The notes: a model not told the origin generated them from the sequence alone. 7,891 nucleotides of DNA from Abditibacteriales bacterium (GCA_025055355.1 JANWYM010000170.1:1-7891), one strand, 5' to 3'; positions 1 to 4,985 are shown, numbered from the stretch's first letter. Translations and numbers: made by a program.

Positions 1-50
1 CGATACGTGGTCGAGGCAAAGCCCCTGCACGTCGCTGCGTCCATGAGCGT
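1..50. other. Unassigned left edge, possible end of a cut gene
   Basis: This stretch lies to the left of the C-rich tract. The plus strand is open from the window start into the tract, and one minus-strand frame is open to the edge as well. None of the short translations resembles the second lipoyl half or beta-barrel expected at the C-terminus of the neighbouring membrane fusion protein, and I do not recognise any other family in them. It may be an unrelated gene edge joined to the HlyD gene across a low-complexity tract. Confidence 0.3.
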
Positions 51-1133
51 CTATGCGGAACTCCGCAAAGCCCCCCCCCCCCCCCCCACCCCCCCCCCCC
101 CCCCCCCACCCCCCCCCACCACCCCCCCACCCCCAGCCCGCCGCGGGTTGCGGGTTTCAGGTTTCGGGTCTGCGGGGGCTGGTTGCGCCTTCGCTTGAGA
201 GAGGCGATGTTGCGCTTGTGCCAATGCGGCTTCGGCTTGGCTCAATCGCGTGCGCTGCTGCTGTAACTCCTCGTTGGCTTGCGCCAACTTTTTCTGCGCC
301 TCCGCGAAAGCCTCCCGTTTGCTTTCGAAGAACCGACGCGAGACAGCACCGGCTTGATACAACTGATTGGCGCGCTGGAATTCTTTGTCGGCGGTCGCCC
401 AATCGTGCGCGGCGCGGGTTTGAGCGGCTTCACTTTGCTCGACGGCGGCGCGAGCGGTAGCTACCTGTCTTTCCGCCTGCCGCACAGCGGTTTGTGCCGC
501 AATCAACTCCGCATCGGCAGGTGGCTCAGGTTCAAGTCGGGGAGAAGGTGTAGCAACCAGCGGTGGAGTGGACGGACGCTCGCGCAACTGACGCACAGCC
601 GCTTCGGCGCGCGCGATGTCCTCCTGCGCGGCGGCGATCTCTTGCTGCGCAGCGTGGAGTTGCTCGGTCGCTTTTTCCAAATTATTCAACGCCTCCGCGC
701 GCTGCTGCTCCACCAACTGCTGCTGCGCCTGCGCCTTGATGAGAAGCGATCTCGTGAACCTCACGTCGGCTTGCAAGGTGGAGCGGTCCAACTGCACGAC
801 CACGTCCCCGCTTTTGACGGTCTCGCCCGGTTGCGTCAGCACCTTCACCACGCGCCCGTTGACCTGCGGAATCGCTGTCTCAACGGACGCCGGCTCCAAA
901 ATGCCTTCCAGCGTCAACGTGCCTTTCACGCTACCCCGCGCGACCCTTTCCACTTTCACCGTCGGCAGCGTGGGCGCGGGCGGCTGGAGCCCCCAGGGCA
1001 CCGGCATCTTCGGTGTCACCCGACGCAGCGAACTTTTGCGAGTTTTGACCACCACTACCCCGACAGCCAACATCCAAAGTAAAAACCACGCTGCCACCCG
1101 TAGCCATCGTCCTCGTTGCAAGACCCCTATCAC
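51..1133 (-). CDS. HlyD-type membrane fusion protein, C-terminal half missing or replaced
   Basis: Periplasmic adaptor of the HlyD/EmrA/RND efflux type, which normally links an inner-membrane transporter to an outer-membrane channel. The frame has 360 residues. A single membrane anchor lies at about 13-29. The first biotinyl-lipoyl half is at about 91-116, with VNGRVVKVLTQPGETVKSGD. Two Ala/Gln/Glu-rich coiled-coil arms follow at about 121-186 and 207-315, separated by a Pro-rich stretch; LYQAGAVSRRFFESKREA is a typical return-arm motif. After about residue 316 there is only Pro-rich sequence and then poly-Gly with a few Val, encoded by the G tract, and a stop. The second lipoyl half and beta-barrel are absent, so the product is probably non-functional as drawn, or the tract is an assembly error. 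The GTG start is chosen because it keeps the whole anchor and lies 18 nt after the predicted transcription start, with a weak GGGA before it. No transporter partner is visible. Confidence 0.75.
   Translation of the reverse strand: MIGVLQRGRWLRVAAWFLLWMLAVGVVVVKTRKSSLRRVTPKMPVPWGLQPPAPTLPTVKVERVARGSVKGTLTLEGILEPASVETAIPQVNGRVVKVLTQPGETVKSGDVVVQLDRSTLQADVRFTRSLLIKAQAQQQLVEQQRAEALNNLEKATEQLHAAQQEIAAAQEDIARAEAAVRQLRERPSTPPLVATPSPRLEPEPPADAELIAAQTAVRQAERQVATARAAVEQSEAAQTRAAHDWATADKEFQRANQLYQAGAVSRRFFESKREAFAEAQKKLAQANEELQQQRTRLSQAEAALAQAQHRLSQAKAQPAPADPKPETRNPRRAGGGGVVGGGGGGGGGVGGGGGALRSSA
71..134. repeat. C-rich (minus-strand G-rich) low-complexity tract
   Basis: About 64 bases consisting only of C, apart from five isolated A residues (88, 108, 118, 121, 129). 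Runs reach 17 and 19 C. It encodes the poly-Gly tail of the HlyD frame on the minus strand. Such G runs can form quadruplexes and slip during replication. Equally, long G runs arise as artefacts of two-colour sequencing and can join unrelated sequences in an assembly. The sequence alone cannot separate these options. Confidence 0.9.
142..169. repeat. Heptamer microsatellite, four units
   Basis: Four adjacent 7-base units read CGCGGGT, TGCGGGT, TTCAGGT and TTCGGGT on the plus strand (minus: ACCCGAA, ACCTGAA, ACCCGCA, ACCCGCG). They lie just inside the HlyD reading frame next to the C tract and encode a Pro/Arg-rich segment after the coiled coil. They mark the point where the protein stops looking like HlyD. 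Confidence 0.7.
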
Positions 1134-1157
1134 CGTCCCATTGACTTATCTGATTTG

Positions 1158-1186
1158 AATATACTCGCCTGAAGCCGTCGTGACAA
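1158..1186 (-). promoter_or_regulatory. Sigma-70-type promoter of the HlyD gene
   Basis: On the minus strand, TTGTCA (1186-1181) and TATATT (1163-1158) are separated by exactly 17 bases. Each box matches the consensus at five of six positions. The predicted transcription start near 1151 leaves an 18-nt leader before the GTG at 1133. Confidence 0.65.
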
Positions 1187-1260
1187 GGGACCTCGCCTCG
1201 CGGCGCATCCCTCCAAAGAACCTCGTTCAAGGCATCGGACGCGTCTATAAGCCTAACACC

Positions 1261-1370
1261 TATCATGGCGAGCGGCGTGAAGCCATCCCTGCGGCAGGGA
1301 TTGCTTTGCTTCGTTCATCGCAACCGCTACACTTCTCAGAATGACACCATGCGCCCGTTATGGCGGGTGC
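1261..1370. repeat. REP-like palindromic intergenic element
   Basis: The gap between the HlyD and esterase genes (1134-1433) holds no gene. It contains a perfect 8-bp inverted repeat, ATCCCTGC (1285-1292) and GCAGGGAT (1294-1301), extended after one mismatch by AAGC (1280-1283) and GCTT (1303-1306). After it comes a GC-rich arm ending in CTCAGAATGACA (1335-1346), whose complement TGTCATTCTGAG resembles the start of a dispersed intergenic repeat I know from many bacterial genomes. A further hairpin follows, GCGCCCG (1351-1357) with CGGGTGC (1364-1370), one G-T pair. None has a T tract, so these look like repeat or transcript-end structures rather than classical terminators. Confidence 0.5.
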
Positions 1371-1433
1371 TCTGTTCTGAGGAGGGAGACGCCAAATTCC
1401 ACTCGATGGGAAACCGGGTATCTGTTCACCTAC

Positions 1434-2762
1434 TCACGGCTTTTTCAGATGGCGGTCGGCGAAGTCCATGAACCGCTCCCAGTCGTAGTCCGTGACCGCG
1501 TGTTTGCCCGTGCGGATGTGGTAGCCGATGGTGCTCATGATGGGCTGATTGACCGGGGGCATCTCTTGCGCCGCCAACCCGTCGGTGCCCAGCAGCCGAT
1601 AGACGGGGCTGGCGTGCAGGGCGGACAGAAACTCCCCACGCGGGTCCGCCCAGAGGTCTTCTTCCGCGCTGGCGATATAGACCGGGCGCGGGGCAATCAA
1701 GGCGAGGAGGCAATGCTGGTCAACGGGCAACTCCGCTTCTTTGTCGTTGTATTGCTTGAAGTTGCCGCAGAACCAGTGCGGAAAAGCGGTGTTGATGCGG
1801 GCGACGGTCTCGCCGAACCACCGCCGTGACAGCGCCGCCCCACCGCAGCCGGAGTTGTTGGAGATGACCAGCGCAAACCGTTGGTCCTGGGCTCCCGCCC
1901 ACAGCGCGGTTTTGCCCAGACGGGAATGACCCATCACCGCCACGCGCCGACGGTCAATATCTACGTCCGTTTCCAGGTAATCCATTGCCCGGCTGAGACC
2001 CCACGCCCAGGCGCCGATGGCGCCCCATTCATCGGGGTCAGGCGCGGTCTGACCTTTGCGATAAAACAAAGGGTGAACGCCGTTCTGGAAGCCGTCATGG
2101 AAATCGGGGTCGAGGTCGCCGTAGTAAGCGGTCGCCAGGGCGTAACCGCGCGCCAGAATCCGCTCTACCGCCCAACTGCGGGCATCGGCGCCGCGCGAGG
2201 CTTCCGTCGCCCGGTTCTCCGTGATGCCGAGTTCGGGGTTGTTGCGCATCCACTGCCGCGATAAAGTGATGCCCGGGTCGGGATGAATCGCATGGTTGCC
2301 GTAGAAGTTCAGCCCCAAAAAGGCAGGCACAGGCTTGGGCGCACCGTTCGGCAGGTAGAGCAGCAGGTCCATCTTGGGTCCGTCTCGTTGACTGGAAAAA
2401 TGGATCGTAATCTCCTTGCGTGTCGCCTTGCCACCCAGCGCCTTCGGGTCCACTGACCTGGTCTCGAACCGCAACTCCTTAGGTCGCCCGGGCGCCCTGC
2501 CGTAGACGTGCTGCTCAAACAGCCGCAGGATTTCCGGTCGCCGTCGCTGCCACCACATTTGCGCATCAGTGACTTTCGTACCGTCGGCGAGAGTGAGCGG
2601 GTCGGGCAGTGTATAAGGTGGCACCTTCGCCTCGTCGTAATTGACCGCGCCCGGCGGACGGCTCGACGCCGAGGGTGTTTGTTGAGCGTTCGACATCTCC
2701 GGCAGTGAAAGGATAAGAATAAACACCAACAGAAGAGCTGTCATCTCAATCGGAATGCTCAT
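1434..2762 (-). CDS. Secreted glucuronoyl esterase-like protein (CE15 family, alpha/beta hydrolase)
   Basis: Family CE15 enzymes split the ester between 4-O-methyl-glucuronic acid side chains of xylan and lignin alcohols, outside the cytoplasm. The protein has 442 residues. A signal peptide of about 26 residues ends in SNA before QQTP. The conserved NFYGNHAI lies at 152-159. The nucleophile motif GHSRLGK is at 278-284 (Ser280), followed by NNSGCGGAALSRR at 302-314. A probable acid lies in SAEEDLWADP (365-374), and the catalytic His421 is in GKHAVTDYDW. Fungal enzymes carry a Glu in the segment matching NNSGCGG; here it is Asn, so the acid is more likely in the EED segment, as in part of the bacterial family. 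The ATG at 2762 is preferred over an upstream ATG at 2804 because GAAGGGG lies just before it and a hydrophobic leader follows. It lies 171 bases downstream of the methyltransferase on the same strand. Activity on methyl glucuronate or other esters is possible. Confidence 0.9.
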   Translation of the reverse strand: MSIPIEMTALLLVFILILSLPEMSNAQQTPSASSRPPGAVNYDEAKVPPYTLPDPLTLADGTKVTDAQMWWQRRRPEILRLFEQHVYGRAPGRPKELRFETRSVDPKALGGKATRKEITIHFSSQRDGPKMDLLLYLPNGAPKPVPAFLGLNFYGNHAIHPDPGITLSRQWMRNNPELGITENRATEASRGADARSWAVERILARGYALATAYYGDLDPDFHDGFQNGVHPLFYRKGQTAPDPDEWGAIGAWAWGLSRAMDYLETDVDIDRRRVAVMGHSRLGKTALWAGAQDQRFALVISNNSGCGGAALSRRWFGETVARINTAFPHWFCGNFKQYNDKEAELPVDQHCLLALIAPRPVYIASAEEDLWADPRGEFLSALHASPVYRLLGTDGLAAQEMPPVNQPIMSTIGYHIRTGKHAVTDYDWERFMDFADRHLKKP

Positions 2763-2779
2763 GGTCGTTCCCCTTCGGG

Positions 2780-2833
2780 CATCGTCCTCGTTCTCGGCCC
2801 TCAAAAACGACCGACCAGAGGACGAGGACGATG
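2780..2833. repeat. Hairpin repeat in the esterase leader (copy 1)
   Basis: CATCGTCCTCGTTCTC (2780-2795) and GAGGACGAGGACGATG (2818-2833) are inverted copies with one mismatch in 16. On the transcript this forms a long hairpin directly before the ribosome binding site of the esterase gene. A related element sits in the same place before the methyltransferase, and 13 identical bases (CATCGTCCTCGTT) recur at 1105-1117 inside the start of the HlyD gene. Confidence 0.7.
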
Positions 2834-2847
2834 TTCATGCGGCGTGG

Positions 2848-2862
2848 TGCGTCAGTGACGCA
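2848..2862. repeat. 15-bp perfect palindrome, operator-like
   Basis: TGCGTCA (2848-2854) and TGACGCA (2856-2862) are perfect inverted repeats around a single G. The site lies in the methyltransferase-esterase spacer, 86 bases before the esterase start. It could bind a dimeric regulator or form a small hairpin. No matching site was noticed elsewhere in the window. Confidence 0.4.
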
Positions 2863-2933
2863 TCGAGGGATTGCCTCACCGTTCCTGCCCCTCTTGTTGC
2901 ATGTCACCAGTCGGCAACCCGCGCGTTGGCATC

Positions 2934-3599
2934 CTACTTCCGCTTTTTGTAACTCACCGCAAACCCGTCGTCCATCGTCAGACTCAGAATCACCGTGTTG
3001 AGTTGTGGGTGATTGCTCACGTGGTCAAGGTAAGCCTTCATCTGGTTCTGGAAACGGATAGCGTTGTGCAGGACGATGACCCCGCCGGGCTGCAGCTTGG
3101 GGAAGAGTTTGTTGAAGTAATCCATCTCGTTCCCCTTGTCCGCGTCAATGAAGATGAAGTCGAACGGACCGGGCAGCCTCTCCACCACCTTGTGTGCGTC
3201 CCCTTCGAGGAAGGTCACGCGATGCGCCAACCCCGCCTTGCTCAGATTGGCCTTCGCCTCCTGCACGCGTCGCGGGTTAATTTCGATGGTCGTCAACTTC
3301 CCACCCGTTTCCTCCAAGCCCAAACAGATCCATATCGCGGAGTAACCGTTCGACGTGCCGATCTCCAGCACGTTCTTCGCCTGCGTCGCCTTGACGAGCA
3401 GGTTCAGGAACTCCCCATCCTTGCGCGGCACGTTCGCGTATCGGCTGCGTGTCGCTTCCAAATCGGCAAGCAGTTTCTGCACCGCCGCGTCGCGCTCCGA
3501 TGGGGTTTGAGCGATGGCGCGCAGGGTGAGGTGAAATACCACGGCGCTTAAAACAAGGAAGAATACCACAAGTGGCAAAAGGGGTCTGACTTTAGGCAT
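2934..3599 (-). CDS. Exported or membrane-anchored SAM-dependent O-methyltransferase (family 3, COMT-like)
   Basis: Class I methyltransferase of the catechol/caffeoyl-CoA O-methyltransferase type, 221 residues. The N-terminus is a hydrophobic signal peptide or anchor (about 7-30, ending RAIA before QTP), unusual for an enzyme that needs cytoplasmic SAM. The SAM-binding motif VLEIGTSNGYSAI lies at 77-89, the ribose-binding acid in TTIEIN (Glu106), GDA at 133-135, and FDFIFIDADKGNEMDYF at 146-162. The metal site normally ends in a DN pair; here it reads HN (178-179, LHNA), so the second metal-binding Asp is replaced by His. The ATG at 3599 is chosen because AGGAGA lies about 10 bases upstream; the longer frame to 3674 only translates the hairpin repeat. 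Probably the first gene of a unit with the glucuronoyl esterase. The substrate is unknown; a lignin-type phenol or a uronic acid carboxyl is speculation. Confidence 0.88.
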   Translation of the reverse strand: MPKVRPLLPLVVFFLVLSAVVFHLTLRAIAQTPSERDAAVQKLLADLEATRSRYANVPRKDGEFLNLLVKATQAKNVLEIGTSNGYSAIWICLGLEETGGKLTTIEINPRRVQEAKANLSKAGLAHRVTFLEGDAHKVVERLPGPFDFIFIDADKGNEMDYFNKLFPKLQPGGVIVLHNAIRFQNQMKAYLDHVSNHPQLNTVILSLTMDDGFAVSYKKRK

Positions 3600-3621
3600 G
3601 TTCTTCGTCTCCTGAAAAGCC

Positions 3622-3672
3622 GTCCTCGTCCTTGTTCTCGGTCGTTCGACGGCGAGGACAACGACTGAGGAC
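3622..3672. repeat. Hairpin repeat in the methyltransferase leader (copy 2)
   Basis: GTCCTCGTCCTTGTTCTCG (3622-3640) pairs imperfectly, with a one-base bulge, with the arm ending GAGGAC at 3672. It shares the GTCCTCGT and TTCTCGG words with copy 1 at 2780-2833. Like copy 1, it lies just before the ribosome binding site of its gene. Confidence 0.6.
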
Positions 3673-3715
3673 AAAAGATGACAGAAATCACGTCCTGAGA
3701 GCCTCTCCGAAAACC

Positions 3716-3785
3716 GGTTAGCGCAGGCTTCCAGCCTGCATAAGGTGACGAGTCGGCAAAGGACGTTGCCCGTCAGGGCATAACC
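3716..3785 (-). other. Cloverleaf-like structured leader element
   Basis: A closing stem GGTTA (3716-3720) with TAACC (3781-3785) encloses two perfect hairpins: GCAGGCT/AGCCTGC (3723-3729, 3733-3739) and GCCC/GGGC (3768-3771, 3776-3779). It lies in the leader of about 240 nt predicted for the methyltransferase transcript. I do not recognise it as a known riboswitch. The rest of the gap 3600-3953 holds the hairpin repeat and a promoter but no gene. Confidence 0.4.
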
Positions 3786-3848
3786 TTTCCCTCTTCAAGT
3801 TTGTCGTGCGATGGAGCGTGTCCATCTGCGGGGTCTGCATCACACCGC

Positions 3849-3877
3849 ATTATACACGAAGCGTGTCACGCTGCCAA
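3849..3877 (-). promoter_or_regulatory. Near-consensus promoter for the methyltransferase-esterase unit
   Basis: On the minus strand, TTGGCA (3877-3872) and TATAAT (3854-3849) are 17 bases apart: five of six and six of six matches. The predicted start is near 3842, giving a leader of about 240 nt. An inverted repeat ACACG/CGTGT (3854-3858, 3862-3866) lies inside the spacer next to the -10 box, where a repressor or spacer-distorting activator could bind. Confidence 0.75.
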
Positions 3878-3936
3878 GCGCGTCTTGAACCGCCGTTAGG
3901 TTGTCCGTCGCCTCATGCCTTCCCATCGGTTGGTGC

Positions 3937-3952
3937 GCCTTCAAAGGAAGGC
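3937..3952 (-). terminator. Hairpin directly after the MazG-like gene
   Basis: GCCTTC (3937-3942) and GAAGGC (3947-3952) form a perfect 6-bp stem with a 4-base loop, starting one base after the stop codon of the MazG-like gene. No T tract follows on the transcript side, so termination is uncertain; it may only protect the 3' end. Confidence 0.35.
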
Positions 3953-3953
3953 C

Positions 3954-4259
3954 TTATCCACTCATTGCCCCCTTGCTTTCCCTACACTGGCACGGCGTCT
4001 GCCCGCACTTGGGACAGCCGTGCGCGTAGCGGGCGACGGCGTCGGTCATCTCAATGCCGTGCAGGCTGGCAAGGCTGAACAGCCACGCGCATACATCGGA
4101 GAACTCGACGAGCATCTGCGCGCGGTCACCGGACTTGACCGCCCGCGCCAGTTCACCCACCTCTTCCACAAACCAGATGAACGTCCCTGCCCCGCCGCGC
4201 GCGCGGTCTTTGGCGGCGTAGATTTGCTCAATGCGTCGCTGAAATTCCTCAATCCCCAT
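3954..4259 (-). CDS. MazG-like nucleotide pyrophosphohydrolase with Cys-rich tail
   Basis: All-alpha NTP pyrophosphohydrolases of this type cleave nucleoside triphosphates to monophosphate and PPi, using Mg ions held by acidic residues. The protein has 101 residues, the size of a single MazG-like unit. The metal-binding signature is complete: EEVGE (Glu32, Glu33, Glu36) and EFSD (Glu52, Asp55). Unlike the plain fold, it ends in GCPKCGQTPCQC (81-92), four cysteines that could bind zinc. The ATG at 4259 is preferred because AGGAG lies about 11 bases upstream; the frame extends to 4331 without such support. It is divergently arranged with the YgiT-type zinc-finger gene, 103 bases apart. The cytoplasmic role is likely nucleotide-pool housecleaning or stress signalling; the substrate cannot be read from the sequence. 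Confidence 0.85.
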   Translation of the reverse strand: MGIEEFQRRIEQIYAAKDRARGGAGTFIWFVEEVGELARAVKSGDRAQMLVEFSDVCAWLFSLASLHGIEMTDAVARYAHGCPKCGQTPCQCRESKGAMSG

Positions 4260-4292
4260 GCCTGCTGCTCCTGTCAGTTTTTTTTCTCCAAC

Positions 4293-4321
4293 TTGCATTT
4301 TCCCCCAAAATCCGCTACACT
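4293..4321 (+). promoter_or_regulatory. Candidate promoter for the zinc-finger gene
   Basis: TTGCAT (4293-4298) and TACACT (4316-4321) with a 17-base spacer, three and four consensus matches. An alternative -10 box, CATAAT (4329-4334), matches five of six but has no good -35 box. The spacer between the two divergent genes is AT-richer than its surroundings. Confidence 0.4.
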
Positions 4322-4362
4322 TAAGGCACATAATAGTGCGTCGGGAGAAAGGAAGTAGAGCA

Positions 4363-4629
4363 ATGCGACATCCTTATTTACGTGACCGCGATCTGGGGCG
4401 ACATCGTTCATCCCGCACGGCGACTTGTCCGCAGTGTCGGGGCGTCATGGTGGAAGACCATATCGAACTCACCCACTCGCATCAGGGCACCAGCGTCAAA
4501 ATTCGCAACGTCCCCGCCTGGGTCTGCACGGACTGCGGCAAGCGCCTCGTGACGGGCGAAATCGCCGACCGCATCAACAAACTGTTGGACGAAATCGAAG
4601 GCGACCGCCAGGGCAAGCGTATTCAATAG
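4363..4629 (+). CDS. YgiT-type zinc-finger protein (MqsA N-terminal-like)
   Basis: Small protein of 88 residues. Two CxxC knuckles, CPQC and CTDC, flank a beta-rich segment, and the signature IRNVPAWVCTDCGKRLVTGE is typical of the YgiT/MqsA zinc domain. The C-terminus is a short charged helix (INKLLDEIEGDRQGK) and lacks the Cro-type HTH of full MqsA. In other genomes such short proteins often sit beside a small toxin and are presumed antitoxins. Here no partner frame follows it; the nearest gene is the divergent MazG-like one. The ATG at 4363 has a purine-rich AGAAAGGAAG just upstream. As an antitoxin remnant, a metal-binding regulator or an orphan, its role is open. Confidence 0.85.
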   Translation: MRHPYLRDRDLGRHRSSRTATCPQCRGVMVEDHIELTHSHQGTSVKIRNVPAWVCTDCGKRLVTGEIADRINKLLDEIEGDRQGKRIQ

Positions 4630-4682
4630 CACTGACGCTTGACCTGTTCTCTCTACCTCCCCGCCTTCCTCCTGACGAGAAG

Positions 4683-4735
4683 GGGAGGGTGAGGCTCCCG
4701 CCGCACTGTCGGCTCCGCGGGAGCGTCGCCCTCCC
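4683..4735. repeat. Long two-part inverted repeat after the zinc-finger gene
   Basis: GGGAGGG (4683-4689) and GCTCCCGC (4694-4701) pair with GCGGGAGC (4717-4724) and CCCTCCC (4729-4735) around a 15-base loop, with a 4-base internal bulge on each side. No T run follows. It may end the zinc-finger transcript or be a dispersed REP-type element. The rest of 4630-4836 shows only further purine/pyrimidine-rich tracts and no gene. Confidence 0.6.
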
Positions 4736-4836
4736 ATTCCCTTTTCCTCGGACAGGGGGAACCATCAGGTTCACGGGCGATTCCTCCGTCAGTCACGGGA
4801 GCGGCATAGGGGCATAAAGGCAATGTGGGGGAGGAA

Positions 4837-4865
4837 TTGACCTTTCTTCGCCATTATGTTATAAC
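4837..4865 (+). promoter_or_regulatory. Strong-looking promoter of the sigma-54-like gene
   Basis: TTGACC (4837-4842) and TATAAC (4860-4865) are 17 bases apart, each with five of six consensus matches. The start near 4872 gives a leader of about 110 nt. I found no -24/-12 sigma-54 box here, so the gene appears to be transcribed by the housekeeping factor. Confidence 0.7.
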
Positions 4866-4872
4866 TACACTC

Positions 4873-4976
4873 GCAAGGACGCCGGCAAACCATCGGAGCG
4901 TCGTGATGGCGCAGGGGGGACCGCGCCATCCCCCAAGGTCATCGCTGCCCACCCAATTATCAATCCTGAACTGAGG
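4873..4976 (+). promoter_or_regulatory. Leader with mutually exclusive hairpins
   Basis: GATGGCGC (4905-4912) and GCGCCATC (4923-4930) form a perfect 8-bp stem with loop AGGGGGGACC. The loop G run (4914-4919) can instead pair with the C run at 4930-4934, and CCATC (4890-4894) can also capture GATGG (4905-4909). These three pairings compete for the same bases. The element ends about 40 bases before the ribosome binding site. It superficially resembles GCAAACC-containing riboswitches but lacks their other conserved parts. Confidence 0.4.
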
Positions 4977-4985
4977 ATGATGGTC

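Noticed and set aside
7..198. Plus-strand poly-Pro protein
   Set aside because: Nearly all of it is translation of the C tract; the first 20 residues match no family known to me.
53..1082. Plus-strand reading frames rich in Pro, Arg and Cys across the HlyD gene
   Set aside because: They mirror the poly-C tract and the opposite strand of a well-supported gene.
1341..1829. Plus-strand frame of 162 codons over the 3' end of the esterase
   Set aside because: The minus strand carries conserved CE15 motifs throughout; this frame has none.
3600..3674. N-terminal extension of the methyltransferase to 3674
   Set aside because: The added residues (PRTRTRT-type) are the translated hairpin repeat, and a good ribosome binding site precedes the ATG at 3599.
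3600..3842. SAM-type riboswitch upstream of the methyltransferase
   Set aside because: No conserved SAM-I, SAM-II or SAH core could be found; only generic hairpins are present.
4260..4331. N-terminal extension of the MazG-like protein to 4331
   Set aside because: It would run into the divergent promoter region and adds no family residues; AGGAG precedes the ATG at 4259.
4873..4935. Cyclic-di-GMP-I (GEMM) riboswitch, suggested by GGCAAACC followed by a CCATC/GATGG stem and CGCA
   Set aside because: The GNRA-type tetraloop, the GGGACGCAAAGCC segment and the receptor stem are absent, so only a short word matches. A covariance search would settle it.
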